From: Arenicellaceae bacterium
GTDB taxonomy: Bacteria; Pseudomonadota; Gammaproteobacteria; Arenicellales; Arenicellaceae
Direction of reading: 5' to 3'
Assembly (NCBI GenBank): GCA_029246505.1
Contig: JAQWNC010000030.1
Location: forward strand, 1 to 64,000
Length of the DNA stretch: 64,000 nt
This document shows positions 56,895 through 64,000 of the stretch, piece after piece. The translations under genes and the position numbers were made by a program. The notes beneath the pieces were generated by a model that saw only the letters and a program-made list of their open reading frames with translations, searched no databases and was not told the origin of the DNA. Each line of letters starts with the position of its first letter. Positions within the stretch are counted from its first letter, which is position 1.

Positions 56895-58790
56895 GTGAAT
56901 AAGTTTACGACAAATGTATTGATTTGGATTTTTATAGCTATGGTGCTGGTGGCTATGGCTAATACTTTTTCGGCTCCGACGGTGCAATCGCTGGCGTTGA
57001 ACTACACCGCATTTATAGCCAAGGTGCGGGCTGGTGAAATAGAGAGTGTCACGATCAATGGGAATCAGATATCGGGCGATGAAATTAGCGGTGCCAGTTT
57101 TATCACTGTCGCCCCTGAAGATGATCATCTGGTAAGTGAGTTACTCGAGCATGACGTTACCATTGATGTGCAGAATGAAGATGGGCCGGGACTACTTTGG
57201 CAGATGTTGATTAGTTGGGCTCCGTTAATATTGATTGTAGGCGTTTGGATTTACCTTATGCGTCAAATGCAAGGCGGCGGGCGTGGTGGCGCTATGAGCT
57301 TTGGGAAAAGCAAAGCCCGAATATTGAATGAAGAAACAAACAAAACTACGTTTGAAGATGTAGCGGGTGTTGAGGAAGCTAAAGAGGAAGTAGGCGAGTT
57401 GGTTGAGTTTTTGAGTGACCCAAGTCGTTTTCAAAAGCTTGGCGGTAGAATTCCACGTGGAATATTAATGACCGGCAGCCCAGGTACCGGTAAAACATTG
57501 CTTGCCAGGGCAATTGCCGGCGAAGCGAAAGTACCATTTTTCTCTATTTCCGGATCTGACTTTGTCGAAATGTTTGTGGGAGTTGGCGCTTCACGTGTGC
57601 GCGATATGTTTGAGCAGGCAAAAAAGCATGCACCTTGCATCATCTTTATTGATGAAATAGATGCTGTCGGCCGTCAACGCGGAGCAGGTTTGGGCGGAGG
57701 CAACGACGAGCGCGAACAGACTCTGAACCAATTGTTGGTTGAATTGGAAGGGTTTGAAGGTGGTGAAGGTGTAATTGTTATCGCTGCAACCAATAGGCCT
57801 GATGTGCTTGATCCGGCGCTATTGCGGCCTGGACGATTTGATCGTCAAGTACATGTACCGCTACCTGATATCCGTGGCCGCGAGCAGATTTTGCTTATTC
57901 ATATGCGCAAGGTTCCGATGTCCAAAGATGTTGATGCCAGTGTGATCGGTCGAGGAACGCCGGGTTTCTCGGGTGCTGATTTGGCTAATCTTGTCAACGA
58001 GGCGGCTTTATTTGCTGCACGTGCTAGTAAGAAATTGGTCGAGATGGAAGATTTTGAATTAGCCAAAGATAAGGTGCTAATGGGTGCTGAGAGGCGCTCG
58101 GTGGTAATGCCGGAGGAAGAACGACGGAATACGGCCTATCATGAATCTGGCCATACGGTGGTTGCAAGAGTATTGGAGCATACTGACCCGGTTCACAAGG
58201 TCACTATTATTCCACGTGGTCGAGCTTTGGGTGTAACTATGCAGTTGCCGGAAGAAGATCGTTATAGCCATAACCGTGAATACTTATTGGCTAGAATCGC
58301 GGTCCTTATGGGCGGCCGAATCGCCGAAGAAGTGTTCATGAACCAGATGACTACCGGTGCCTCCAATGACTTTGAGCAGGCTACTAATATGGCTCGTAAT
58401 ATGGTCGTAAGATGGGGTATGAGCGATTCTCTTGGTCCTCGTGTATACGGTCAGGACGATGGTGAAGTATTTCTAGGTCGGGATATGACCTCAAATAAAA
58501 ATATCAGCGATTCTATGGCTGAAAAAGTTGATGAGGAAATTAATCGTATTATTAGCGAGGAATATGTGCGGGCAGAAAAGGTCATAAAGAAAAACAAAGA
58601 TAAAATAGAAGTGATGGCCAAGTACCTGTTGGATTGGGAAACACTAAATGCCCTTCAGATAGAAGATATTATGAGTGGCGGTAACCCGCGGCCACCAGAA
58701 GACAGTAGTTCAAAGACGCCAAAGCCTAAAAAAGCAAGAAAGAGAAAGATAAAGCCTCAAGTGGATAAGCCTGCCAGCGATCAAGCCTAG
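56895..58790 (+). CDS. ftsH: Membrane AAA+ zinc protease FtsH
   Basis: The 631-residue protein has two N-terminal membrane helices (about 5-25 and 100-120) flanking a periplasmic domain. The AAA+ module has Walker A GSPGTGKT (194-201), Walker [16 protein letters not shown], and the second region of homology [17 protein letters not shown]. The zinc site is H416-E-S-G-H420. The Walker A proline-serine order (GSPGTGKT rather than the usual GPPGTGKT) is a small departure; all contact residues are present. It degrades membrane proteins and LpxC, with LapB (46389) as adaptor. The start is GTG. Confidence 0.97.
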   Translation: MNKFTTNVLIWIFIAMVLVAMANTFSAPTVQSLALNYTAFIAKVRAGEIESVTINGNQISGDEISGASFITVAPEDDHLVSELLEHDVTIDVQNEDGPGLLWQMLISWAPLILIVGVWIYLMRQMQGGGRGGAMSFGKSKARILNEETNKTTFEDVAGVEEAKEEVGELVEFLSDPSRFQKLGGRIPRGILMTGSPGTGKTLLARAIAGEAKVPFFSISGSDFVEMFVGVGASRVRDMFEQAKKHAPCIIFIDEIDAVGRQRGAGLGGGNDEREQTLNQLLVELEGFEGGEGVIVIAATNRPDVLDPALLRPGRFDRQVHVPLPDIRGREQILLIHMRKVPMSKDVDASVIGRGTPGFSGADLANLVNEAALFAARASKKLVEMEDFELAKDKVLMGAERRSVVMPEEERRNTAYHESGHTVVARVLEHTDPVHKVTIIPRGRALGVTMQLPEEDRYSHNREYLLARIAVLMGGRIAEEVFMNQMTTGASNDFEQATNMARNMVVRWGMSDSLGPRVYGQDDGEVFLGRDMTSNKNISDSMAEKVDEEINRIISEEYVRAEKVIKKNKDKIEVMAKYLLDWETLNALQIEDIMSGGNPRPPEDSSSKTPKPKKARKRKIKPQVDKPASDQA

Positions 58791-58878
58791 TTTACCTAGT
58801 CTACTCAAGCGGGGTCTTTTAACGTAATTATCCATAAATTAACCAGACTAAAGACCGGTTAATACTTATTAAGCTCTA

Positions 58879-59703
58879 TTGAATTCTCTCGCTAAACTGA
58901 TCGCTGAATCGGTGCGTCCGCTAGTGATGGCGATACTTAATCTAACACCCGATTCGTTTTCAGATGGTGGTCTATATCTCGATTCAAGTGCCGCCATTGA
59001 ACGGGGAATCAAACTGTTTGAAATGGGCGCGGATATTGTCGACATAGGTGCTGAGTCTACTCGACCCGGAGCTGATCCAGTCGCAGAGCAAAAAGAACTG
59101 GATAGATTGTTGCCGGTAATCACTGAGTTATCTAAACAAGGGGTTACTTTGTCGGTAGATACCATGAAGCCTTCGGTTATGCAGGCTGCTACAGACGCAG
59201 GTGCATCCATGATAAACGACGTGAACGGATTATTAGCCGACGGTGCTTTAGAATTAGTAGCCGAGTTGGAAATGCCAGTTTGCATAATGCATATGCAAGG
59301 TAAACCTGGAAGCATGCAGAAAAAGCCGAAATATATTAATGTAGTAGGTGAGGTTGTTGATTATTTATCAGATCGGGCCAAGGCTGCATTAGATGCAGGT
59401 ATAGCCCGACACAACATTGTGATAGATCCAGGCTTTGGCTTCGGTAAAACAGTGGCACACAATTTTGAATTATTGGAACATTTACCACAATTGACCGAAC
59501 TCGGGTTTCCCGTGCTTGCGGGACTGTCTCGTAAATCTATGATTAGTAAAACTACCGGTCGATCATTTGAGCAACGGATCAGTGGAAGTATAGTTTTGGC
59601 GTATCGGGCTATTCAACAAGGCGCTAGAATAGTGCGGGTCCACGATGTGCCAGAAACAGTTGATATGATTAAGCTTCACCAGGCAACACTAACAGCAAGA
59701 TAG
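58879..59703 (+). CDS. folP: Dihydropteroate synthase
   Basis: The 274-residue TIM-barrel enzyme has the pterin motif VMAILNLTPDSFSDGGLYLD, then VDIGAESTRPGADPV, LSVDTMKPSVMQAA, IVIDPGFGFGKTVAHN, GLSRKSMI and HDVPETVDMIKL. It joins the pterin product of FolK (21830) to p-aminobenzoate and is the sulfonamide target. The start is TTG at 58879 with a weak Shine-Dalgarno. ftsH-folP-glmM is the standard order. Confidence 0.95.
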   Translation: MNSLAKLIAESVRPLVMAILNLTPDSFSDGGLYLDSSAAIERGIKLFEMGADIVDIGAESTRPGADPVAEQKELDRLLPVITELSKQGVTLSVDTMKPSVMQAATDAGASMINDVNGLLADGALELVAELEMPVCIMHMQGKPGSMQKKPKYINVVGEVVDYLSDRAKAALDAGIARHNIVIDPGFGFGKTVAHNFELLEHLPQLTELGFPVLAGLSRKSMISKTTGRSFEQRISGSIVLAYRAIQQGARIVRVHDVPETVDMIKLHQATLTAR

Positions 59704-59713
59704 AGAGGATATA

Positions 59714-61093
59714 GTGAGCCCAGATAACGCTAGACAAAAGTTTTTTGGTACTGATGGAATTCGAGGACGTGTAGGCACACAGCCGATAGTACCTAAAACA
59801 ATCGTTCAGTTAGGTTGGGCCTTGGGTGAAGCCTTACGCGCCGAGCATGGTGCCGGTACCGTTGTTATAGGTAAAGATACCCGTATTTCAGGTTACATGT
59901 TTGAATCATCGCTAGAGGCGGGCTTGTCGGCTGCCGGCATGGACGTAATGTTGATTGGCCCATTGCCAACCCCAGGTATTGCATACCTCACGCGATCTTC
60001 CCGTGCTTTGGCTGGAATTGTAATTAGTGCTTCGCACAATCCTCACTATGATAATGGGATAAAGATCTTCTCAGGCGCTGGCTACAAGCTTTCTGACGAA
60101 TTAGAGGTCAAAATAGAGACGTTAATGGGAGTAGCGATGAAGGTCGTTGATGCCGCAGAGCTTGGTAAAGCATCTCGTTATCCGGATGCTGCAGGCCGCT
60201 ATATCGAACATTGCAAAGCTACGGTGCCAGACGATTTTTCTTTGGCAGGTATTAAAATCGCACTTGATTGTGCCAATGGTGCCGCTTATCACGTCGGACC
60301 TGCCGTTTATAAAGAACTAGGCGCAGATGTTGATTGTATAGGTATCGATCCGGATGGTTTGAATATCAATGACGGGGTTGGCTCTACCCATATGGAAGCG
60401 ATTCAAAAACACGTCAAGGCCTTTGGCGCGGATATTGGAATCTCTTTGGATGGGGATGCAGATCGGGTACTGATCGTCGATGCAGATGGTGATGTTGTTG
60501 ATGGCGATGCGATGCTTTACTTGATGGCGAAAGCGCGACTACGTCAAGGTGAGGAAGTACCAGGCGTGGTGGGTACGTTGATGTCCAATTTGGGGATACA
60601 ACGTGCGGTGGAGGCAATAGGTATTAAATTTGAGCGGGCCTCGGTAGGCGACCGATATGTGATGCAACTGCTTCAGAAGAAAAATTGGAAATTAGGCGGT
60701 GAGTCGTCTGGTCATTTAATTGATCTTGATAAAACTACTACTGGTGATGGCATAGTGTCTTCCTTACAGATAGTTCGCGAACTTAAGGAATCAGGTAAAA
60801 CACTAAGCCAATTGCTTGACGGTGTAACAAAATTTCCGATGTTGATGATCAACGTAGATATATCGGCTGCTGGTGGCACTGACGCTGCGATTATTTGTGG
60901 TGTAGATGTTATACAGAACATCGTACGAGAGGCTGAACAGGGCCTCGGTAAAGAAGGTAGAGTGTTACTACGACCATCTGGTACCGAACCTCTAATTCGA
61001 GTAATGGTCGAGGGTAAAGATGAGCAACAGGTCGATCATTGGTGCCGTAGGATTGCAAGCTGCGTAGAACAGCAACTCATTGAGTATTCATAA
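59714..61093 (+). CDS. glmM: Phosphoglucosamine mutase
   Basis: The 459-residue enzyme has the start KFFGTDGIRGRVGTQPIVPK, the phosphoserine S107 in GIVISASHNPHYDNGIK, the metal loop SLDGDADRVLIVDADG, the sugar loop GGESSGHLI, and the phosphate-binding RPSGTEPLIRVMVEG. It converts glucosamine 6-phosphate to the 1-phosphate for peptidoglycan and LPS precursors. The start is GTG after GAGAGG. It follows folP by 10 bases. Confidence 0.97.
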   Translation: MSPDNARQKFFGTDGIRGRVGTQPIVPKTIVQLGWALGEALRAEHGAGTVVIGKDTRISGYMFESSLEAGLSAAGMDVMLIGPLPTPGIAYLTRSSRALAGIVISASHNPHYDNGIKIFSGAGYKLSDELEVKIETLMGVAMKVVDAAELGKASRYPDAAGRYIEHCKATVPDDFSLAGIKIALDCANGAAYHVGPAVYKELGADVDCIGIDPDGLNINDGVGSTHMEAIQKHVKAFGADIGISLDGDADRVLIVDADGDVVDGDAMLYLMAKARLRQGEEVPGVVGTLMSNLGIQRAVEAIGIKFERASVGDRYVMQLLQKKNWKLGGESSGHLIDLDKTTTGDGIVSSLQIVRELKESGKTLSQLLDGVTKFPMLMINVDISAAGGTDAAIICGVDVIQNIVREAEQGLGKEGRVLLRPSGTEPLIRVMVEGKDEQQVDHWCRRIASCVEQQLIEYS

Positions 61094-61105
61094 GCCTTCG
61101 CTGAA

Positions 61106-61136
61106 TAATAAATAGCTACCTGTCTAGCTATTATTA
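61106..61136 (+). repeat. AT-rich hairpin after glmM
   Basis: TAATAAATAGCTA and TAGCTATTATTA pair with one bulged base around CCTGTC, 12 bases after the glmM stop. No T tract follows, so termination is doubtful; it may protect the mRNA end. Confidence 0.4.
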
Positions 61137-61259
61137 GTCGAGGTTTACCGCTCCATTTCGGTTGCTTTATACAGTGTGGGTGGTTAACATCCGGCCTCGA
61201 TTTTGTGCTAAGCGATGATTTTTGGTTAGTTTGGCACCTCGTAAGGTTCGAATGAAATA

Positions 61260-62030
61260 ATGCAGCAAGTAAGACGCAAACTGGTAGCCGGGAATTGGAA
61301 GATGCACGGTTATCCAGCTTTAGTTGCGGAATTGGTACCCAATGTTGTGGCCGCAACACAAAACCTGAATATGGATGTGCTGTTTATACCTCCATATACA
61401 AGTCTGGCTGCTGTTTCTGAACAGGTAAAAAACACGCATTGTTTTGTGGGTGCGCAGAGTGTCAGCGAATACCCCGAAGGAGCTTATACCGGTGAGGTTT
61501 CGACGAGAATGCTATTGGATCTTGGTTGCAAGTTTACCTTGGTTGGTCATTCGGAGCGTCGTAGTATTTTTGGTGAGAGTAATGCTGATGTGGCGGCCAA
61601 GTTTTTGGCGGCCAAACAGGCAGGAATAGAGCCAATATTATGCGTAGGGGAAACCTTACAGCAAAGAGAAAGTGGCGATACAGAACAGTGTATTGATCGG
61701 CAACTGCAAGCAGTAGTGGATGTGCTAGACAGTATTGGTGGTGCAGATGGTTTGAATGGAGCCATTGTGGCGTATGAGCCAGTCTGGGCTATTGGTACCG
61801 GGCGTACAGCAAGTGCTGAACAGGCGCAGGCCGTTCACGCGTTTATACGAGATGAGATAGCTGAGTTAAATAGTGACATTGCTGAAGAGCTTAAGATTTT
61901 GTATGGCGGCAGTGTCAACGAAAGTAATGCGGGTGAATTATTTGCCCAGAAAGATATTGATGGTGGGTTGATTGGCGGTTCGTCACTAAAGGCAGACAGT
62001 TTTTCGGCAATTTGTCAGGCAGCGTCATAG
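61260..62030 (+). CDS. tpiA: Triosephosphate isomerase
   Basis: The 256-residue TIM barrel has RKLVAGNWKMHGYPALVAEL at the start, the catalytic H97 in LVGHSERRSIFGE, catalytic E173 in AYEPVWAIGTGRTA, and the phosphate-binding LYGGSVNESNAGE and DGGLIGGSSLK. It interconverts the two triose phosphates of glycolysis. The usual next gene, secG, follows after 63 bases. Confidence 0.98.
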   Translation: MQQVRRKLVAGNWKMHGYPALVAELVPNVVAATQNLNMDVLFIPPYTSLAAVSEQVKNTHCFVGAQSVSEYPEGAYTGEVSTRMLLDLGCKFTLVGHSERRSIFGESNADVAAKFLAAKQAGIEPILCVGETLQQRESGDTEQCIDRQLQAVVDVLDSIGGADGLNGAIVAYEPVWAIGTGRTASAEQAQAVHAFIRDEIAELNSDIAEELKILYGGSVNESNAGELFAQKDIDGGLIGGSSLKADSFSAICQAAS

Positions 62031-62093
62031 AAGGTTTAGACGTTTAAAGTCTGGATTTAGTTAAGGTTACATAGGTTACCAAAGAGAATTAAC

Positions 62094-62477
62094 ATGACAG
62101 CAAACATATTATTAGTGATCGATGTTTTCGCGGCTATAAGCCTTATTGTGTTGGTGCTTTTACAACAAGGTAAAGGTTCTGATATGGGCGCGGCGTTTGG
62201 CGGTGGCGGATCGCAATCAGTATTTGGAAGTCGAGGCTCAGCTAACTTTTTTAGTCGGGCGACGTCGACGCTGGCAGCGGTTTTTTTCCTCAGTAGCTTA
62301 GGATTGGCCATGGTTTATACGCAAGCGGTGGAAGAGAGTTCGGTCACAGACTTATTACAGGTAGAAGATACTGCGATAGAACAACCTCTGGAACCAGCTA
62401 TAGAATCTGACGTGCCGGCAGTACCAGTAGAATTTGATGCAGTTGAAGCGATTGATGATGGCGTACCCAGATTGTAG
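62094..62477 (+). CDS. secG: Protein translocase subunit SecG, tail interrupted by TAG
   Basis: The 127-residue product has two membrane helices (LLVIDVFAAISLIVLVLLQQ and ATSTLAAVFFLSSLGLAMVY) with the family loop GKGSDMGAAFGGGGSQSVFG between them. An acidic, proline/valine-rich tail follows (PAIESDVPAVPVEFDAVEAI). SecG assists SecYE export. The frame meets TAG at codon 128 (62475-62477), but the same frame continues for 32 codons of the same composition (AEETFQEDVPAIEGVV, AVDIEVPAVQK) to TAG 62571. A premature stop in a once longer tail is likely. The membrane core is unaffected. Confidence 0.93.
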   Translation: MTANILLVIDVFAAISLIVLVLLQQGKGSDMGAAFGGGGSQSVFGSRGSANFFSRATSTLAAVFFLSSLGLAMVYTQAVEESSVTDLLQVEDTAIEQPLEPAIESDVPAVPVEFDAVEAIDDGVPRL

Positions 62478-62597
62478 AGCGCCGAAGAAACATTTCAAGA
62501 AGATGTTCCAGCCATTGAGGGTGTGGTGGCATCGGGTGCAGTGGACATCGAAGTTCCAGCGGTACAGAAATAGCAGAGGTGTAGTGATTAAGTAATT

Positions 62598-62682
62598 GCC
62601 GAAGTGGTGAAATTGGTAGACACGCTATCTTGAGGGGGTAGTGACGAGAGTCGTGCCGGTTCAAGTCCGGCCTTCGGCACCA
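62598..62682 (+). tRNA. tRNA-Leu (anticodon GAG)
   Basis: The 7-bp acceptor stem GCCGAAG pairs with CTTCGGC, followed by discriminator A and an encoded CCA. The D arm is GTG/CAC. The anticodon stem is CTATC/GGTAG with loop TTGAGGG, so the anticodon is GAG. A long variable arm (GACG-AGAG-TCGT) and T arm CCGGTTCAAGTCCGG complete a class II leucine tRNA. It follows secG as in other gammaproteobacteria, and its 3' end is a typical integration target; an integrase remnant starts 153 bases downstream. Confidence 0.97.
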
Positions 62683-62794
62683 AATTCTAGTTTACAGGGA
62701 TGCCATAAAGTACCAATAACCGCATAGAATATACTCATTTTTGAGTTTAGGTGTGCCAGTGAGTACCATGCTGTCATTGTTATACCATCAGTTT

Positions 62795-62831
62795 GCGGGT
62801 ATATTTTCAAAGCCAATATAAATATACCCGC
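62795..62831 (+). repeat. Perfect 12-bp inverted repeat just before the integrase start
   Basis: GCGGGTATATTT and AAATATACCCGC are exact complements around a 13-base loop. The right arm ends four bases before the ATG of the integrase remnant, so it would either be an operator or a hairpin covering the ribosome-binding site. No T tract follows. Confidence 0.7.
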
Positions 62832-62835
62832 AATT

Positions 62836-63258
62836 ATGCTTACTGATGCGAAAGTAAAAGCACTTCAGCCAAAGGATAAGGATTACAAGGTCTCTGATGC
62901 TCATGGATTATACCTCCACGTCCACAGCAACGGCTCAAAGTACTGGCGGCATAACTATCGCTATAACGGAAAGCAAAAAACGATATCGCACGGTATTTAT
63001 CCCTAGGTCAGCTCTGTTAAAGCAAGAGAAAAAATACGTGAAGCGCGTCTTTTATTGGAAGATGAACTTGACCAATGGGTGAGCGGCAGTTACAAAAGTT
63101 ATCTAAGATCGAGCAGACTGAAGCTGCTTTTGAGAATATCGTCAGGGAGTGGGTAAATATCAATGATCTATGGAGTGACCGACACCGCAAACGGGTACTC
63201 AAATCTTTGAAAAAAGATGTTTTCAACATAATTGGTAGTAGACCAATAGCAGAGATAC
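62836..63258 (+). pseudogene. Truncated P4-type tyrosine integrase
   Basis: The frame from ATG 62836 begins MLTDAKVKALQPKDKDYKVS, then HGLYLHVHSNGSKYWRHNYR and NGKQKTISHGIYP, the DUF4102 N-terminal domain of P4-like integrases. It hits TAG at 63004-63006 and continues (SSVKAREKIREARLLLEDEL). A frameshift near 63075 moves to ERQLQKLSKIEQTEAAFENI, ending in VFNIIGSRPIAEI, the core-binding domain. The catalytic domain with its R-H-R-Y residues is missing. It lies just downstream of tRNA-Leu, the usual place for such integrases, so this is the decayed left end of an integrated element. Confidence 0.85.
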
Positions 63259-63355
63259 AGCAGCAGAAATCTTCGATTACATTGAGGTACTTTATAATCG
63301 AGCTAGACGTCATAATCACCTGGGAAATATCAGCCCTGAGGCGTTTGAAAACTAA
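63251..63355 (+). mobile_element. IS3-family transposase 3' fragment
   Basis: The frame reads RDTAAEIFDYIEVLYNRARR, then HNHLGNISPEAFEN and TAA at 63353-63355. This is the very C-terminal end of an IS3-family OrfB transposase (YIEVxYNRxRRHxxLGxxSPEAFE). The rest of the element is absent. It abuts the integrase remnant, and the join near 63255 marks an insertion or deletion point. Only the last 30 or so residues are present, so the subgroup cannot be given. Confidence 0.75.
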
Positions 63356-63367
63356 TGGGCGTCTGTA

Positions 63368-63439
63368 GGGTGAGTGTCCAAGAAATTGGGGCCATTCGAC
63401 GCGATTATGGGGTGAGTGTCCAGAAAAATGGGGACATTC
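63368..63439 (+). repeat. Two imperfect 30-base direct repeats
   Basis: Two copies starting GGGTGAGTGTCCA (63368-63397 and 63410-63439) continue as AAGAAATTGGGGCCATTC and GAAAAATGGGGACATTC, 42 bases apart. A third shorter related piece (TGAATGTCCGGAGAA) starts at 63452. They lie directly after the transposase fragment, so they are probably IS-end sequence or duplicated ends. Confidence 0.6.
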
Positions 63440-63492
63440 CACCGCTCTTAACTGAATGTCCGGAGAATCGGCGTAAAACCAGGAGATGCTAA

Positions 63493-64000
63493 ATGAATAT
63501 AGTCCTTTTTGGGGTAGGTGGACATGCAAGAGTTGTTGCTGAAGTCGTCAACCTGGAGGGTAAATACAACGTAGTCGGATTGGTTAGCGATAGAAGCGTT
63601 TCAAGTTCTTTTTTAGCGCCTAGTGAAGTTGTGGGAACTAATTCCGAGCTAGCAAATATTATAGTACGTTTCGAAGTTCAGGGGGCCATAGTTGCTCTTG
63701 GGGAAGCAAGAGCCAGAGAGCGTTTGGGATTGCTCGCAGGGGAGCATGATCTCATGCTTGTAAAGTCGATCCATCCTAAGGCGATTATCTCTTCGGAAAC
63801 CACCATTGGGGAAGGTTCAGTAGTGACGGCTGGAGCTGTAGTCAATTCAGGTACATCCATCGGGGCTGGGTGTATTATAAATACACTTAGCTCAGTTGAT
63901 CACGATTGCAAACTAGGTGATTTTGTTCATGTTTGTCCAGGAGCTGTAATAACAGGAACAGTTACCATTGGCAATAGAACATGGGTTGGAGCCGGTGCTG
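63493..64000 (+). CDS. PglD/NeuD-like sugar O- or N-acyltransferase, 5' part
   Basis: The gene starts at ATG 63493 behind AGGAGATGCT and is open to the window end (169 residues seen). An N-terminal PglD-type Rossmann domain (VLFGVGGHARVVAEVVNLEG) is followed by hexapeptide left-handed beta-helix repeats (TTIGEGSVVTAGAVVNSGTS, IGAGCIINTLSSVDHDCKLG) including the catalytic-type histidine in SVDHDCKLGDFVHVCPG. Such enzymes acetylate UDP-amino sugars or sialic-acid-like sugars for surface glycans. It sits in the island after tRNA-Leu and implies a polysaccharide or glycosylation cluster beyond the window. Confidence 0.9.
   Translation, partial: MNIVLFGVGGHARVVAEVVNLEGKYNVVGLVSDRSVSSSFLAPSEVVGTNSELANIIVRFEVQGAIVALGEARARERLGLLAGEHDLMLVKSIHPKAIISSETTIGEGSVVTAGAVVNSGTSIGAGCIINTLSSVDHDCKLGDFVHVCPGAVITGTVTIGNRTWVGAGA

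Noticed and set aside
22417-62477. Stop-codon reassignment or programmed readthrough explaining the internal stops
   Set aside because: TAA, TAG and TGA all occur inside broken genes, several of which also have frameshifts or deletions, while the same codons end intact housekeeping genes.
62398-62664. Minus-strand frame covering the secG end and tRNA-Leu
   Set aside because: It overlaps a clear tRNA and a clear gene and is low-complexity proline/leucine-rich.

Overview
The window is a gammaproteobacterial chromosome segment of moderate to low GC. The evidence is gene order: the end of the alpha operon (rpsD-rpoA-rplQ), gyrA-serC-pheA-tyrA-aroA-cmk-rpsA-ihfB-lapA-lapB, dapB-carA-carB-greA-yhbY-rlmE-ftsH-folP-glmM-tpiA-secG-tRNA-Leu, and trpS-scpA-scpB-rluB. 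All are arrangements typical of Pseudomonas-like and other gammaproteobacteria. The species cannot be named from this sequence.

Layout. 1-1850: ribosomal/RNA polymerase operon end with a terminator. 2244-5487: an accessory inositol module (inositol-phosphate synthase, a sugar/inositol-phosphate nucleotidyltransferase, and a convergent CDP-alcohol phosphotransferase with a vestigial nucleotidyltransferase domain). Together they predict a CDP-inositol route to an inositol phospholipid or phosphodiester. 5573-6170: a decayed exported protein. 6315-8331: molybdenum-cofactor genes (XdhC-like, MocA-like, MoaC). 8318-10539: a two-pore-helix potassium channel with RCK domains and a small membrane partner. 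10995-12014: decayed apbE and nqrM, the maturation genes of the sodium-pumping NADH dehydrogenase. 12094-19497: an unknown protein coupled to cysB, a DegP/MucD protease, a two-component system, trxB and a ferredoxin. 20141-26991: pcnB, folK, a broken yciO, trpS, scpAB, rluB. 27094-33743: a broken glycosyltransferase and a leftward run (SDR, rmuC, gph, ubiG, mtaD, DegT aminotransferase). 34127-47591: gyrA, the serine/aromatic amino acid block, cmk, rpsA, ihfB, lapAB. 47635-48665: a gene broken by several frameshifts. 48780-62477: dapB through secG. 62598-64000: tRNA-Leu(GAG), a dead P4-type integrase, an IS3-family fragment, short tandem repeats, and the start of a sugar acyltransferase. This last stretch looks like the edge of an integrated island.

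How the genes work together. Most of the window is central: transcription, translation, chromosome segregation, amino-acid and nucleotide supply, cell-wall precursor and folate synthesis, and membrane proteolysis. The accessory content is concentrated in the inositol module, the Mo-cofactor group and the tRNA-Leu island. A recurring theme is gene decay. At least seven recognisable genes are broken by stops, frameshifts or deletions while their neighbours are intact.

Most notable points: the inositol module with its degenerate fused domain; a cmk that appears to start at ATT behind a perfect Shine-Dalgarno; a promoter-hairpin-terminator leader in front of carA; an exact IHF consensus in front of ihfB; an SDR (YciK-like) lacking its catalytic lysine; paired loss of apbE and nqrM; and a secG frame that continues past its stop.
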